Assembly: GCA_026931725.1 (NCBI GenBank)
Contig: JAIXLE010000222.1
Span: 1-64,000 of the forward strand
Direction of reading: 5' to 3'
Source: Bacteroidales bacterium
Lineage (GTDB): Bacteria; Planctomycetota; Planctomycetia; Gemmatales; Gemmataceae
Length of the DNA stretch: 64,000 nucleotides
The notes under the pieces are model-generated. The model was not told where the DNA came from and did no database searches. It saw nothing but the letters and a program-made list of their open reading frames with translations. The position numbers and the translations under genes are program-made. This document shows positions 8,790 to 19,473 of the stretch, piece after piece (the stretch's first letter is position 1; the number at the start of each line of letters is the position of its first letter).

Positions 8790-11700
8790 TTATGATTGTG
8801 GAAACCAAGCCTGTAGCGGGGTGACGGTAATTTCTCGCTCCCGCAGGGCTCGGCACGCTTCCACGGCGGCATAAGCGGCTGGGATGGTCGTGATGCAGGT
8901 GACGCGGTTCGCCACGGCAGCCGCGCGAATCTTCCCTTCATCGGTACGACTGCCCCGACCGCTGGGCGTGTTGATGATGAGCTGGACTTCCCCATTTTTC
9001 ATGTAGTCGAGCAAGTTAGGCCGGCCTTCTTGAATTTTGGGGACATCGGTCACGGGGATCCCCTGTTCCCGAAAATGGTTCGCGGTGCCGTGGGTGGCCA
9101 GGATGCGATAGCCCATCTCTGCAAATTGCCGGGCCACGGGTGCGATTTCCAGCTTGTCCGCGGATGTGACCGAAATGAAGATCGACCCTTTCACGGGTAG
9201 CGGGGCGCTGGCAGCCATCTGGGATTTCGCAAACGCCATCGGGAAATCCGCGTCAATCCCCATAACCTCGCCAGTGGAACGCATTTCCGGGCCGAGAATA
9301 ATGTCGACACCGGGGAACTTGTTGAACGGGAAGACACTTTCCTTTACGGAATAATGTGTCGGGATAATCTCATCGGCGACACCGAGTTCATCTAATGTTT
9401 TGCCCGCCATGACCAGTGCCGCGAGTCGGGCGATGGGCACGCCGGTCGCTTTCGAGACAAACGGCACGGTCCGACTGGCTCGGGGGTTGGCTTCCAGAAT
9501 GTAGACTTCGGGCTTGCCGCCGACTGAGCCCGGCCCGATTCCCGTGACCGCGAATTGGAGATTCATCAGCCCTTTCACCCGCAGTTCGGCGGCGAGTTTG
9601 CGGGCTTGCAGACGAATTTCCTCAATGACGGCAGCGGGCAAACTGTGCGGAGGAATGACGCAGGCCGAGTCGCCAGAATGGATGCCCGCTTCCTCAATGT
9701 GTTGCATCACGCCGCCGATGACTGTGCGTGTGCCATCCGAGAGGCAATCGACATCGACCTCCGTGGCATCCTCCAGGAACTTATCAATCAGAACGGGCTT
9801 TCCGGGTGAGGCATCTATGGCGCGAGCCATGTACCGCGAGAGCGATTCTTCGTCGTATACGATCTCCATGGCTCGGCCACCGAGAACAAAACTTGGCCGA
9901 ACCAGCACGGGGTAGCCGATGCGGGCTGCTTTGATGAGCGCACTCGGCAAGTCGTAGGCAATTTCGTTGGCGGGTTGCTTCAGGCCAAGACGTTCTACGA
10001 GTGCGGCGAACTCTTCGCGGTCTTCCGCCATGTCGATACTTTCGACACTGGTGCCGATGATGGGCACGCCGTTATTGGCGAGCGCCCGCGCCAAGTTGAG
10101 GGGTGTCTGTCCGCCGAACTGCACGATGACGCCATCCGGCTTCATCCGTTCGTAGATGTTGAGGACATCTTCCACGGTGAGCGGTTCAAAGAACAGGTGG
10201 TTACTGGTGTCGTAATCGGTACTGACCGTTTCGGGGTTCGAGTTCACCATAATGACTTCGTACCCGGCATCCCGCAGGGCGAAGGCGGCTTGCACACAGC
10301 AGTAGTCAAACTCGATCCCCTGGCCAATCCGGTTCGGGCCGCCACCGAGAATCATGATGCGGGATTTCCCAGTGAACGGGAGCACTTCATCTTCACTACC
10401 GTTGTGTATATCACCTGATGCAGCGGCTTCATAAGTGCTATAATAATACGGCGTATGGGCCTCAAATTCCGCGGCACAAGTATCAACGGATTTGAAAACA
10501 GCCGTCACCCCCATGGCCTTGCGGGTGGCACGAACTTCGGATTCACTGGCTTCCCAGAGATTCGAGAGTTGCTTGTCGACGAACCCGTTCTGCTTAGCCC
10601 GGAGCATTATTTCCGGGGTGATCCGGGCAAGCGGTCCCGCAGCACGGAACTCGTCTTCCATGCGGACCAACTCTTCCATGTTACGAAGGAACCACGGGTC
10701 GATCCGGGTGATGCGGTGAATTTCCTCGAGCGATAACCCGGCCAGCATCGCGTACCGGATGTACCAGATACGATCCGCGTTGGGCGTGGTCAGTTTGTTG
10801 TTGATTTCATCCAGCGTGGGTTGTTGAGGGGTCTTCCACTTGTCCGCACGATCCGCGCCGAGGCCGAAGCGGTTGACTTCGAGCCCACGCAGTGCCTTTT
10901 GCAAGGATTCTTTGAACGTCCGACCAATGGCCATTGTCTCACCGACGGACTTCATTTGTGTCGTCAGGGTCGGGTCGGCATCGGGGAATTTCTCAAATGT
11001 GAAACGGGGAATCTTCGTGACAACATAGTCGATGGTGGGCTCAAAACTGGCGGGGGTGTCGCGGGTGATGTCGTTCTGCAATTCATCGAGAGTGTAACCC
11101 ACGGCGAGCTTGGCTGCGATTTTCGCAATCGGGTAGCCTGTGGCTTTGGAGGCCAGAGCCGATGAACGACTGACGCGGGGGTTCATCTCAATGACAATCA
11201 TACGACCATCGACCGGATTGATGGCGAACTGAATGTTCGAGCCGCCGGTTTCGACACCGATTTCGCGGATGATGGCCTTGGCGGCATCCCGCATCCGCTG
11301 ATACTCTTTGTCCGAGAGCGTCTGGGCCGGGGCGACCGTGATGCTATCGCCGGTATGCACGCCCATCGGGTCGAAGTTCTCAATGGAACAGATGATGATG
11401 ACGTTGTCGGCCTTGTCGCGGATGACTTCGAGTTCGTATTCTTTCCAACCGATGACAGATTCTTCAATCAGAACCTCGCCCACGGGAGAGAGTTCGAGGC
11501 CGTGGGAGATGAGCGTGGTGAATTCTTCTCGGTTGTAAGCGATACCGCCACCGGAACCGCCCATCGTGAAACTGGGGCGCAGCACGCACGGCAACCCGAC
11601 TTGGTCCACGATGGCGAGGGCATCGGCCAGTGAGCGGGCCAAGCCGGATTTCGGCACTTCGACACCGATTTTGAGAACGGCATCCTTAAATTTTTGTCGG

Positions 11701-12083
11701 TCTTCCGCCTTGTCGATCACATCTGCACGGGCTCCAATGAGTTCGACACCGTACCGCTCCAGGACACCATGCTTGTGCAGGTCCATCGCGGTGTTGAGCC
11801 CGGTTTGCCCACCGAGTGTCGGGAGCAGAGCATCGGGCCGCTCTTGGGCGATGATTTTTTCGACGACCGGCCAGGTAATCGGTTCGATGTAGGTGCGATC
11901 CGCCGTTTCGGGATCGGTCATGATCGTGGCGGGATTCGAGTTGACCAGGACGACGGAGTACCCTTCTTCACGGAGTGCCTTGCACGCCTGGGTACCCGAG
12001 TAATCGAATTCGCACGCTTGACCGATAATAATCGGACCAGAGCCAATGAGAAGGATCTTGTGAATGTCGGTACGCTTCGGCAT
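8790..12083 (-). CDS. carB: Carbamoyl-phosphate synthase large subunit
   Basis: Makes carbamoyl phosphate from bicarbonate, ammonia (from the CarA glutaminase) and two ATP, for pyrimidine and arginine synthesis. It shows the two homologous synthetase halves: the first starts [20 protein letters not shown] and the second [20 protein letters not shown], each followed by an ATP-grasp domain with glycine-rich loops ([29 protein letters not shown]). The C-terminal MGS-like allosteric domain ends near [10 protein letters not shown]. At 1097 residues it is the normal length. The start is [10 protein letters not shown] at 12083, matching the family N-terminus. An in-frame upstream ATG would add 16 residues. 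The small subunit carA is not in the window. Confidence 0.97.
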   Translation of the reverse strand: MPKRTDIHKILLIGSGPIIIGQACEFDYSGTQACKALREEGYSVVLVNSNPATIMTDPETADRTYIEPITWPVVEKIIAQERPDALLPTLGGQTGLNTAMDLHKHGVLERYGVELIGARADVIDKAEDRQKFKDAVLKIGVEVPKSGLARSLADALAIVDQVGLPCVLRPSFTMGGSGGGIAYNREEFTTLISHGLELSPVGEVLIEESVIGWKEYELEVIRDKADNVIIICSIENFDPMGVHTGDSITVAPAQTLSDKEYQRMRDAAKAIIREIGVETGGSNIQFAINPVDGRMIVIEMNPRVSRSSALASKATGYPIAKIAAKLAVGYTLDELQNDITRDTPASFEPTIDYVVTKIPRFTFEKFPDADPTLTTQMKSVGETMAIGRTFKESLQKALRGLEVNRFGLGADRADKWKTPQQPTLDEINNKLTTPNADRIWYIRYAMLAGLSLEEIHRITRIDPWFLRNMEELVRMEDEFRAAGPLARITPEIMLRAKQNGFVDKQLSNLWEASESEVRATRKAMGVTAVFKSVDTCAAEFEAHTPYYYSTYEAAASGDIHNGSEDEVLPFTGKSRIMILGGGPNRIGQGIEFDYCCVQAAFALRDAGYEVIMVNSNPETVSTDYDTSNHLFFEPLTVEDVLNIYERMKPDGVIVQFGGQTPLNLARALANNGVPIIGTSVESIDMAEDREEFAALVERLGLKQPANEIAYDLPSALIKAARIGYPVLVRPSFVLGGRAMEIVYDEESLSRYMARAIDASPGKPVLIDKFLEDATEVDVDCLSDGTRTVIGGVMQHIEEAGIHSGDSACVIPPHSLPAAVIEEIRLQARKLAAELRVKGLMNLQFAVTGIGPGSVGGKPEVYILEANPRASRTVPFVSKATGVPIARLAALVMAGKTLDELGVADEIIPTHYSVKESVFPFNKFPGVDIILGPEMRSTGEVMGIDADFPMAFAKSQMAASAPLPVKGSIFISVTSADKLEIAPVARQFAEMGYRILATHGTANHFREQGIPVTDVPKIQEGRPNLLDYMKNGEVQLIINTPSGRGSRTDEGKIRAAAVANRVTCITTIPAAYAAVEACRALREREITVTPLQAWFPQS

Positions 12084-12216
12084 GGCTCGGTGTGGGTCAG
12101 CTACGGTGTCGGGGAGTCCAATCTGGGACATCTTATGAATCGGTGGACGCAGTCCAAGTGCGTTTTGGAATGACTCTGGGGATACCGAGCCGGTTTCCAC
12201 CTGTGCAAGTGGCCGT

Positions 12217-12714
12217 TCATTCCGACAGGCCACGGAATATTCCGATCACGATATTTCCGATGAACTCCACGATGCAATCCCCGATGAACTTCCAGAAGTT
12301 CTCATTGGGGCGAAAGGACAATTCAAGAGTGGCCACAGTCGTTATGGCACCGCCAATCCATAAGATGGCTTTGGCGATTGTCCTGGCGATGGCACGACCA
12401 GTTGATGTGTTCGAGACGATGGCTTCTTTGGCCAAGATTCTAGCTTCTCGGGCCGCTTCGGCCTTTTGGGCTGCTTTGGCAGCTGCAATCTTTTGATAAA
12501 CCTGGTCGATTTTGGCGATTCTGGCGGCTTCTGCTTCCCAGGCCAATTTGGCGGCGTTGGCCTCTTCGGCGGTTCCGTAGTGGGCTACGAACCGGCACTT
12601 TTGGCATTCCTTCCCATCCCAACCGTGGTGGAACTGGCATCGGGGGCAACAGCCATCCACAATCACGGAGGGGCTCCCGGATCCCCGCGAAGAAACACAA
12701 CTGGAGCTGCGCAT
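12217..12714 (-). CDS. Small zinc-ribbon, coiled-coil, membrane protein of unknown function
   Basis: A 165-residue protein not recognised as a named family. Near the N-terminus two CxxC pairs (CPRC, then CQKC about 13 residues on) suggest a small zinc ribbon. An Ala/Lys/Glu-rich helical stretch follows (roughly residues 45-100), then two hydrophobic segments ([17 protein letters not shown] and [17 protein letters not shown]) that could be membrane-spanning. The start at 12714 is favoured over two upstream in-frame starts because GAGGAG lies 7 bases before it. It lies between carB and a DUF1559 gene on the same strand. Confidence 0.6.
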   Translation of the reverse strand: MRSSSCVSSRGSGSPSVIVDGCCPRCQFHHGWDGKECQKCRFVAHYGTAEEANAAKLAWEAEAARIAKIDQVYQKIAAAKAAQKAEAAREARILAKEAIVSNTSTGRAIARTIAKAILWIGGAITTVATLELSFRPNENFWKFIGDCIVEFIGNIVIGIFRGLSE

Positions 12715-12774
12715 GTTTTGACTCCTCATCGTCTCGGAAACACACACTGTTGCAGGGTCAAGAAAGGTCGGGGA

Positions 12775-12796
12775 AAGAGTGAGCCGACAGGCTCAC
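12775..12796 (-). terminator. Probable intrinsic terminator after the DUF1559 gene
   Basis: A perfect 7-bp stem (GTGAGCC / GGCTCAC, loop of 4) at 12779-12796, followed on the minus strand by TCTTTCC. It lies about 30 bases past the DUF1559 stop. The T-run is short, so efficiency is uncertain. Confidence 0.45.
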
Positions 12797-12826
12797 CCCT
12801 CCCTGTTTTCTCACGGGCCATCCGGT

Positions 12827-14494
12827 TCAATCCAAGTTGACGACTTCTCCGCCATTACTCGTGATGGCCTTTTTCAGTTGCCCGGACTTCAGGAACTCCG
12901 GGCTCAGTACCCGCACCGATCCATCGCAGAACAACGCCAAGAGTTGCTGGAACGGTTGGGGCAGGTCCGGCAGTGGCTTTTTCGGGTCGAAGGGGATGTC
13001 TTCGGGTTTCGTCCAGATCACCGGATCACCACCGGCCACGGCCATAATCGTGACCCAGGTTCCATCGGTGATGTTGCGCAATTGGCTACCTTTCCCACTC
13101 TCCGGGAACGGTGTGTCTTTGCCGGTGAAGACTTTGTAATAGGTCATGTTCGGCGGTGCTTGGAAACGCGGATCCGCAAACACTTTCGGCATCATTTTAC
13201 TGAGCTTGAGGTTGTGTTCACTATCCCACGGTTCATCGAGTTTGAACTGCCGATAGAGAGCATCCTGTTCGATAAATGGCAGGATCGCCACACGCCAACT
13301 GAGCAGCTTCTTCCCATTCTTGTCCACGATCGCGGCGGGTAAGTTTCCGTAGGTATCATGGTAGATGTGCATTGCTAGGCCGATTTGTTTCAGGTTGTTC
13401 ATCGCTTGCGTGCGGGCGGCGGCTTCGCGGACCTTCTGCACGGCGGGGAGCAACAGGCCGATCGTCAAGGGACTGGGCACCACGAACTGAGCCACCCACG
13501 CAGGCATGGCGATGCGGGCCACGAGCGCGGAATCTTCACGCTGAATCGGCAAATGGGCCAGAATGTCATCAGCAAGGGCGATCGCGCCGAGCGCCCCCAC
13601 GGCTCCGATGGCTTCGGGGAGATCCCCCAGATCACGGGCTCCGTTTTTGGGGGCTTTGCCGTAGAGCAGTTTCTCGGCCTGAGCTTTCGGCATGGCCAGC
13701 GCGGCTCGGCCCATCTGAGCGGCTTGTTTCAACGCGGTTTCCGCAGCGGTGGAGGCATCCGCATCATCGTACATAGCTTTGACGGTTACGGTCGTGGTGT
13801 TGCCCAGATCCATCGTGAGGACGGCGAGCCGCGTTTTGAGCAGGGGGCGGAAGTCGGGCGGAATTTGCTGTTCAATCCCCGGTGGGATCGGCAACGCCGC
13901 GACATTCACGGCCGCGAGAACGGCCGCTTTGCTCTGAGCAGCCAGTTTGAGAGCCGGGGCCAGTCCACCTTCGGTTTTGGGTGCCCAGGTGAGATACGAT
14001 TCCAGTACGGCTGTCGTGGAAAAGACCAATGTTTGTTTATTCGGGAAATAGAGGGCACTGGTTGACTGCTCCGAGGCAAAGAACGCTTTGCCGCCTGCCT
14101 GTTTCTTCACAGCCTTCGGCATGAGTTCTTGCACGACCGCAGACGGATCGAATGGCTGGGAGAAATGCATAATTCCCAGGAACTGCGGTTCCGATTCGTT
14201 CGGCCCTGACGGTGGCAAAACGACAATCGTAACCGCTTGGGCCGTGGACGGTTTGAGGACGAACTGTTGATCGAGCGCGGCCAGAGCTTGCGGACCTGCC
14301 TTCTCAAAGAACATGCGTAAATTCGCGCTGGATTCATTCTTCCAAATGTCGACAAGGCGAATGTGGGCGAATCCGAGCGAGTTGGGATGAACCAACGTCA
14401 GATCGGGTTCCTGAGCCTGTGCCTGCGGTAAACTGCTGCACACGACCGCGCACACGACCGCCACGGTCCCGCGCCACCGAACAAAAGTGGACAT
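12827..14494 (-). CDS. Exported DUF1559 (H-X9-DG) domain protein
   Basis: A 555-residue protein with a signal peptide (hydrophobic stretch [18 protein letters not shown], cleavage near residue 28). The central region (about 30-330) is unrecognised. The C-terminal third has DUF1559 hallmarks: [23 protein letters not shown], then [42 protein letters not shown] and [12 protein letters not shown]1559 proteins are hugely expanded in planctomycetes and usually begin with a type IV prepilin helix. Here that helix is replaced by a classical signal peptide and a long extra domain, so it is probably not a pseudopilin. Function unknown; periplasmic or cell-surface location inferred. Confidence 0.8.
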   Translation of the reverse strand: MSTFVRWRGTVAVVCAVVCSSLPQAQAQEPDLTLVHPNSLGFAHIRLVDIWKNESSANLRMFFEKAGPQALAALDQQFVLKPSTAQAVTIVVLPPSGPNESEPQFLGIMHFSQPFDPSAVVQELMPKAVKKQAGGKAFFASEQSTSALYFPNKQTLVFSTTAVLESYLTWAPKTEGGLAPALKLAAQSKAAVLAAVNVAALPIPPGIEQQIPPDFRPLLKTRLAVLTMDLGNTTTVTVKAMYDDADASTAAETALKQAAQMGRAALAMPKAQAEKLLYGKAPKNGARDLGDLPEAIGAVGALGAIALADDILAHLPIQREDSALVARIAMPAWVAQFVVPSPLTIGLLLPAVQKVREAAARTQAMNNLKQIGLAMHIYHDTYGNLPAAIVDKNGKKLLSWRVAILPFIEQDALYRQFKLDEPWDSEHNLKLSKMMPKVFADPRFQAPPNMTYYKVFTGKDTPFPESGKGSQLRNITDGTWVTIMAVAGGDPVIWTKPEDIPFDPKKPLPDLPQPFQQLLALFCDGSVRVLSPEFLKSGQLKKAITSNGGEVVNLD

Positions 14495-14734
14495 GACCTA
14501 CTCCTGAATGCCGAGCAATCGAAACACAAGTGACCAGCAGGCAACATAACCGAATTCGCCGAAAGCTCGTCAGGATTTTGAGAGAAATCTCGAAAAAGCA
14601 TGACGAATGCCAGAGCATCGGGGTCGCGGTGGCTTCGACTGGTCTCCGTGTCGGCTTTCTCCCTCAGCATCTGATACAGTGATCGAGGCTGGGCATACCC
14701 GCCAGGGTCACGATTCGGCTTCGGGAGGGAACGC

Positions 14735-15058
14735 ATGAGTACCCCATCACCAGAACTTCTTCCCGTTGAGGAAACCGCAACACGCCGACAACCGCCGTAT
14801 GCGGTGATCTTGCACAACGATGACGTGAACACGATGGATTTCGTCATCCTCGTGCTGCGGAAAGTGTTCGGGTATACCGTCGAAAAATGTTTTGCCTTGA
14901 TGCTCGAAGCCCATGAAACCGGGCGAGCCGTGGTCTGGATCGGCGCATTGGAAGTGGCGGAACTGAAAGCGGATCAGATTCACTGTTGCGGCCCCGATCC
15001 GGCCCGGTTGGATGCGGGCGCCCAACCACTGGGGGTCACGGTCGAACCCACCGCATAA
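14735..15058 (+). CDS. clpS: ATP-dependent Clp protease adaptor ClpS
   Basis: Delivers N-degron substrates to ClpAP/ClpCP. The family core PYAVILHNDDVNTMDFV at residues 21-37 contains the NDD(V/F)NT substrate-recognition motif, followed by LRKVFGYTVEKCFALMLEAHETGRAVV, the second conserved helix region. The 107-residue length is normal. The C-terminus, EVAELKADQIHCCGPDP, fits the usual AE.K..Q...G pattern. It is a stand-alone gene here, with guaB 119 bases downstream. ATG start with GGAGGG upstream. Confidence 0.93.
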   Translation: MSTPSPELLPVEETATRRQPPYAVILHNDDVNTMDFVILVLRKVFGYTVEKCFALMLEAHETGRAVVWIGALEVAELKADQIHCCGPDPARLDAGAQPLGVTVEPTA

Positions 15059-15131
15059 TGTGATGTGCCCCTCACGCTTCCGAATGGGGCATCGTCGTTC
15101 TGCTCGCACTCCCCACACGGGGCTGGGTTCC

Positions 15132-15137
15132 TATAAT
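15132..15137 (+). promoter_or_regulatory. Candidate -10 box upstream of guaB
   Basis: A perfect TATAAT 40 bases before the guaB start codon. No clear -35 hexamer is visible 16-18 bases upstream, and a hairpin-forming GC-rich segment sits there instead. Reported as a candidate only. Confidence 0.3.
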
Positions 15138-15177
15138 TTGGTATCACCGATTTTCCGGCCAGCTTCACGGGGATGCC

Positions 15178-16677
15178 ATGCACGATCGCATTGCCTATCA
15201 GGGTATTACATTTGATGATGTGCTTCTGGAACCGGGTTACAGCGATTTGGTCCCCCGTGAGGTTGATGTCCGCACGCCGCTCACCCGCAACATTCGGCTA
15301 AACATCCCCCTCATTTCCTCGCCGATGGACACCGTCACCGAGAGTGAACTGGCCATCGCATTGGCCCAGGAAGGTGGAATCGGCTTCATTCATAAGAATC
15401 TCAGCATCGCCCAGCAGACCCGCGAAGTCGACAAGGTCAAGCGAAGCGAAAACGGCATCATCACCGATCCGGTCACGCTGTCACCGGATGAAACCGTTGG
15501 CCACGCCCGGCGGATCATGGAGCAGCAGCATATCGGCGGCGTTCCCATTACCACTGGCCCGGAAAAGCGGCTCCGTGGCATCCTCACCCGACGCGATCTG
15601 AAGTTCCTCACGGACAACAATCAGAAAATCAGTGAGGTGATGACCAAAGATGATCTCGTGACCGCACCGGAAAATACCACCCTGGATGACGCGGAACGGA
15701 TTCTCAACCGAAATAAAGTGGAGAAACTGCTCCTGGTAGACGATGAATACCGACTGAAGGGGTTAATCACGATCAAGGACATCGACAAGACCCAGAACTT
15801 TCCGAATGCGTGTAAAGATGATCGCGGACGTTTACGAGTGGGGGCGGCGGTCGGAGTTCATGATTATGAGCGGGCCGACTCGCTGATTCGGGCTGGCGTG
15901 GACGTGCTGGTGGTCGATAGCGCCCACGGCCACAGCCGCAATGTCATCGAAACGGTGCGGGAACTGCGGAAACGCACCAGCATCGACTTGGTGGCCGGGA
16001 ACATCGCCACAAGCGAAGGAGCCCGCGCCCTCGCCGATGCGGGGGCGGATGCGATCAAAGTGGGGATCGGGCCGGGGTCGATCTGCACCACTCGGATCGT
16101 TTCGGGGGTGGGTGTCCCGCAATTGTCCGCGATCACGGCGGCCGCGCGGGGTCTGGAAGGAAGCGACATCCCGCTGATCGCGGATGGCGGGATTCGCTAC
16201 AGCGGAGATATTACCAAAGCCCTGGCAGCGGGAGCCTATTCGGCCATGATCGGCGGGTTGCTCGCGGGACTGGCCGAGAGCCCCGGACAGATGATTTTGT
16301 ACCGGGGCCGGAGTTTCAAGGTTTATCGCGGAATGGGCTCAATGGGAGCCATGATGGCCGGTTCCGCCGACCGATACTCTCAGGGCGACCGGAACAGCCC
16401 CACCCCCACCGGGAACGGCAAGCTCGTTCCCGAAGGTGTGGAAGGCCGCGTACCGTACAAGGGGTCATTGGCCCCATTCGTGTTTCAGTTGATTGGCGGC
16501 CTCCGGGCCGGGATGGGATATGTGGGGGCGCGGACCCTGGAAGAACTTCGGACGAAAGCCCGATTCATCCAGGTTTCTGCCGCCTCGATGCAGGAGAGCC
16601 ACCCGCATGACATCGCTATTACGCAGGAATCGCCGAATTACAGCACCGTGGACCCCGCGTCCGCGGATGGGTTCTAG
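15178..16677 (+). CDS. guaB: Inosine-5'-monophosphate dehydrogenase
   Basis: Oxidises IMP to XMP with NAD+, the committed step of GMP synthesis; cytoplasmic tetramer. [12 protein letters not shown] opens the barrel, two CBS domains occupy roughly 95-205 ([19 protein letters not shown] and [21 protein letters not shown]), and the catalytic loop [17 protein letters not shown] places the nucleophile at Cys303. The flap motif is [18 protein letters not shown]. The length of 499 is typical. The next gene appears to start inside its last codons. Confidence 0.96.
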   Translation: MHDRIAYQGITFDDVLLEPGYSDLVPREVDVRTPLTRNIRLNIPLISSPMDTVTESELAIALAQEGGIGFIHKNLSIAQQTREVDKVKRSENGIITDPVTLSPDETVGHARRIMEQQHIGGVPITTGPEKRLRGILTRRDLKFLTDNNQKISEVMTKDDLVTAPENTTLDDAERILNRNKVEKLLLVDDEYRLKGLITIKDIDKTQNFPNACKDDRGRLRVGAAVGVHDYERADSLIRAGVDVLVVDSAHGHSRNVIETVRELRKRTSIDLVAGNIATSEGARALADAGADAIKVGIGPGSICTTRIVSGVGVPQLSAITAAARGLEGSDIPLIADGGIRYSGDITKALAAGAYSAMIGGLLAGLAESPGQMILYRGRSFKVYRGMGSMGAMMAGSADRYSQGDRNSPTPTGNGKLVPEGVEGRVPYKGSLAPFVFQLIGGLRAGMGYVGARTLEELRTKARFIQVSAASMQESHPHDIAITQESPNYSTVDPASADGF

Positions 16678-17515
16678 CCGGGCGGCCGCAGCGGCCCTGC
16701 TCACCCTGGCCGCTGTGTCCTTCACGCAGGCAGACCCACCAGCGATTCCCGCTGTGGACAATCTGCAACCCGTCATCGCACCCGCGGTTCGTGTGCCACC
16801 ACCGCGACCAATGGCGGCCCCCTGGCCCCAGCAACCAGGGACATTGCAACCCGCACCAGAAACGGCTGGGGGAGCCTACCTGCCCCCCGTGACCGAACAA
16901 CAACAGATTATCGTTCTCCAGAAACCCGAAGGGGCCACCACCCCGCAATCCGGTAGCCCCACACCCGCCCAGTCGGAAACAGAACGACCGAAAGGAGAAA
17001 TCCACTCCCAACCGTCCGGGCTCACAATTGGGCTCCCCACACGGAGTCGGGTTTTTCTCCTGGATGGGCCGGATGCCCTCGAACGCCGGATCATCAACGA
17101 TCTGGATCGACAAACCCGTCGGGCGGAAAGCGAATTCGAGGATTTGCCACCGCTCGCCCCCGTTGACGTGCAGTATCAGCCGAAAACGGCCTACTATCCA
17201 CCACTCAAGCTGGGAATCGAACCGGGCTATGTGGTTCACCGGCGGCTGATGTTCGAGGAGAAGAACGCCGAACGCTACGGCTGGGACGCGGGATTGGCCC
17301 AACCGCTGGTTTCGACCCTGTACTTCTACCGCGATACCTTATTGTGGCCTGCCAAACTGGCTTCCAATCGGCGGGAACGGTACGAAACCAGCCTCGGGAA
17401 ATGCCTGCCGGGTAGCCCGGTGCCGTATCGAGTCTATCCGTTGGAAATTGATGCCTTCGGAGCCGCCGTCGGCGTGGCCGGGTTCTACACTGGGATCGGT
17501 TATCTTCTGCCGTAA
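16607..17515 (+). CDS. Exported proline-rich protein of unknown function
   Basis: No family recognised. A hydrophobic signal peptide ([17 protein letters not shown]) is followed by a long Pro-rich linker (to about residue 150) and a C-terminal domain beginning near [20 protein letters not shown] and ending [14 protein letters not shown]. The start is uncertain. ATG 16607 has AGGAG about 10 bases upstream but gives a long basic n-region and a 71-base overlap with guaB. ATG 16667 gives a neater signal peptide with an 11-base overlap and no clear ribosome-binding site. The C-terminal domain is aromatic and charged with no cysteines, consistent with a periplasmic or outer-membrane-associated role. 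Confidence 0.65.
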   Translation: MTSLLRRNRRITAPWTPRPRMGSSRAAAAALLTLAAVSFTQADPPAIPAVDNLQPVIAPAVRVPPPRPMAAPWPQQPGTLQPAPETAGGAYLPPVTEQQQIIVLQKPEGATTPQSGSPTPAQSETERPKGEIHSQPSGLTIGLPTRSRVFLLDGPDALERRIINDLDRQTRRAESEFEDLPPLAPVDVQYQPKTAYYPPLKLGIEPGYVVHRRLMFEEKNAERYGWDAGLAQPLVSTLYFYRDTLLWPAKLASNRRERYETSLGKCLPGSPVPYRVYPLEIDAFGAAVGVAGFYTGIGYLLP

Positions 17516-17533
17516 CTCCGTTCGTGGAAAGTG

Positions 17534-17573
17534 CATTCCTCCTGCTCGCCCATCGTGTGTGGCAGGAGGAATG
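17534..17573. repeat. Perfect 12-bp inverted repeat (large hairpin)
   Basis: CATTCCTCCTGC at 17534-17545 pairs exactly with GCAGGAGGAATG at 17562-17573 across a 16-base loop, 18 bases after the stop of the exported protein gene. There is no T-run on either side, so it is more likely an mRNA-end stabiliser or factor-assisted terminator than an intrinsic terminator. Confidence 0.5.
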
Positions 17574-17701
17574 GGGCGTGCTGCGAAAATTGCATATCTT
17601 ATCACAGTTCTGCATTGGCCCGTTTGCCGTGGGGTACTTACAATTTGTGAGAGTATCCCGGACTCCTCCCGCCATTTCCGTCCTGGCCGAGACTCGAAGC
17701 G

Positions 17702-19465
17702 ATGACTTCTGCAGAAATTCAGTCTTTCCTCGATCTGGCCCGGATTCACAGGCTCCTGCAGCCGGGTGAAATGGACACGCTACTCCAGCAACCTGAGACT
17801 CCGCAGACGGATCGAGCGGCTTTTGGCGAGTTCCTGCGCCATCATGGCTTGCTCACAACCTATCAACTCGAAAATCTTTTGAGTGAAAATGGGCACGCTC
17901 TCAGTTGCGCGGGTTATCCGATCGTCGATGTCATTGGCCCCTGTCCGGGAGGCACCGCGTTTCGAGCGTTACACCCAACGTCCCGAACACCACTGGTACT
18001 CCGGCGGTTACGGACGGATTGGCTCACCTCGACCGATCATCCTGCAAACTATATTCTGCGTGCGCAAACCGCTTGCGCACTGACACACCCGCACATTGTA
18101 CCGTTGGTCGATGTGGGAGCCGATCAAGGAGAGGTGTTCATCGTCCAAGAACCGGATGAGGGTTCCAATCTGGGAACGCTCGTGGCGGACATTGGCGCAA
18201 TGCCCGCCAGCTTGGCAATGGAGTATGGCCGTCAGGCCGCCATCGCCTTACGAGTGATCCACGCGCGTGGTGACGTTCATGGTCACGTTCACCCCGGTAA
18301 TTTGTGGATTGGCCCACTGGTGGCGATGGCGAAATCCCGCCCTGATGGCAGCCCCCGGATGCGACCGGCCGCCTCCGCACGGGTGCGATTAGCCGAACTG
18401 GGATTACTCCCACTCCATCCCAGTCTCGCTACGGGAATGGAGGATCCGAATCGGGCGGTGATTCCCGAAGACCATCTGGCCTATCTGCCCCCGGAACGGG
18501 TCCATTCCGCCGAACGGACTTCCGCGGGTGATGTCTACGGTTTGGGCGCGACATTATACTTCCTACTGACGGGCAAAGCTCCCTACTCAGCAGAACGAAT
18601 CGGCGATTTACTCGACAAATTATCGCACAGTGAACCTGTCTCTTTATCGGCCATGCGGCCAGATTGTCCGAGCGAATTGATCGCAGGCATTCAACGGATG
18701 TTAGCGCGTGACCCCGCTATCAGACCGAGTGCCGCCGATGTTGAGGAACAGCTAAACCGCCTGATCGCCCCCAACCCCGCATCATCCCAGCCCGCGCCCA
18801 CCCGCGCAGAGCCAACCCCGCCAGAACCCGCGCCGGCCGCAACTCCACTAGCCGATGTAAGCCAGACTGAGCCCAACCCACATCGGGAAACTCCTCTTCC
18901 GAACACGCCAGCATTGCAACAGCCGATGCCGGTGGAGCCTGTGCTGGTCCCGGCTCCCCTGCCCTCTGGTAACCCCGCACCGGCGGTGAATTGGCCAGCA
19001 TCACCCTACTCCGGGAGTACCATTCCTCCCGCTCACCCTGGCTACACGCAACCCGCCAGCCCCGCGCCACAACCAGGCTATCCGCAACCTGTGGGCTACC
19101 CCCAACCTGTGGGCTACCCCCAACCTGTGGGCTACCCCCAACCTGTGAGCTATCCCCAACCGGGCTATCCGCAACCGCAGCCTATCGGTTATCCACCCCA
19201 ACCGGGATACCCGCAACCGCAGCCCATCGGTTATCCACCCCAACCGGGATACCCGCAACCGCAACCCGTCGCAATGGGCTGGAATCACCCCGGCGCGGCG
19301 TATGGACACGACGATTTTACCCAGGGCCAATCGGATGATGGGACACCGACTCGTGTACGACGACCCGTCGAAGACAAATCGGGGAATTGGGTAGTGTGGG
19401 TCATCGCAGGAGCGGTGTTGAATATCATCGCGGTAGCAGGTTGGTTCTACCTATTCATGAGGTAG
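17702..19465 (+). CDS. Tail-anchored pseudokinase with proline/tyrosine repeat stalk
   Basis: A 587-residue protein in four parts. Residues 1-65 carry [17 protein letters not shown], a helical motif frequent at the start of planctomycete Ser/Thr kinases. Residues 70-355 have the protein-kinase fold but lost catalytic residues: the ATP lysine is Arg (LVLRRL, R101), the catalytic-loop Asp is His (HGHVHPGN, H195) and DFG is ELG (232-234). Structural motifs survive (LPPERV for APE, DVYGLG, RPSAADV). Residues 356-540 are Pro-rich, with a YPQP-type repeat array. The C-terminus has basic residues and one membrane helix ([19 protein letters not shown]), so the kinase-like domain should face the cytoplasm. 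Likely a scaffold or sensor rather than an enzyme. Confidence 0.82.
   Translation: MTSAEIQSFLDLARIHRLLQPGEMDTLLQQPETPQTDRAAFGEFLRHHGLLTTYQLENLLSENGHALSCAGYPIVDVIGPCPGGTAFRALHPTSRTPLVLRRLRTDWLTSTDHPANYILRAQTACALTHPHIVPLVDVGADQGEVFIVQEPDEGSNLGTLVADIGAMPASLAMEYGRQAAIALRVIHARGDVHGHVHPGNLWIGPLVAMAKSRPDGSPRMRPAASARVRLAELGLLPLHPSLATGMEDPNRAVIPEDHLAYLPPERVHSAERTSAGDVYGLGATLYFLLTGKAPYSAERIGDLLDKLSHSEPVSLSAMRPDCPSELIAGIQRMLARDPAIRPSAADVEEQLNRLIAPNPASSQPAPTRAEPTPPEPAPAATPLADVSQTEPNPHRETPLPNTPALQQPMPVEPVLVPAPLPSGNPAPAVNWPASPYSGSTIPPAHPGYTQPASPAPQPGYPQPVGYPQPVGYPQPVGYPQPVSYPQPGYPQPQPIGYPPQPGYPQPQPIGYPPQPGYPQPQPVAMGWNHPGAAYGHDDFTQGQSDDGTPTRVRRPVEDKSGNWVVWVIAGAVLNIIAVAGWFYLFMR
19085..19267 (+). repeat. In-frame tandem repeats: four 18-bp units, then 2.6 units of 42 bp
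   Basis: Four 18-bp units (CAACCTGTGGGCTACCCC; the first three identical, the fourth with two changes) at 19085-19156 encode QPVGYP. They run directly into a 42-bp unit at 19157-19198, a near copy at 19199-19240 and a partial third copy to 19267, encoding [14 protein letters not shown]. Both unit lengths are multiples of three, so copy-number changes keep the frame of the pseudokinase stalk. Confidence 0.9.
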
Positions 19466-19473
19466 TCGACGGC

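Noticed and set aside
19085-19267. CRISPR array
   Set aside because: Repeats of 18 and 42 bp abut without spacers and encode protein repeats in frame.
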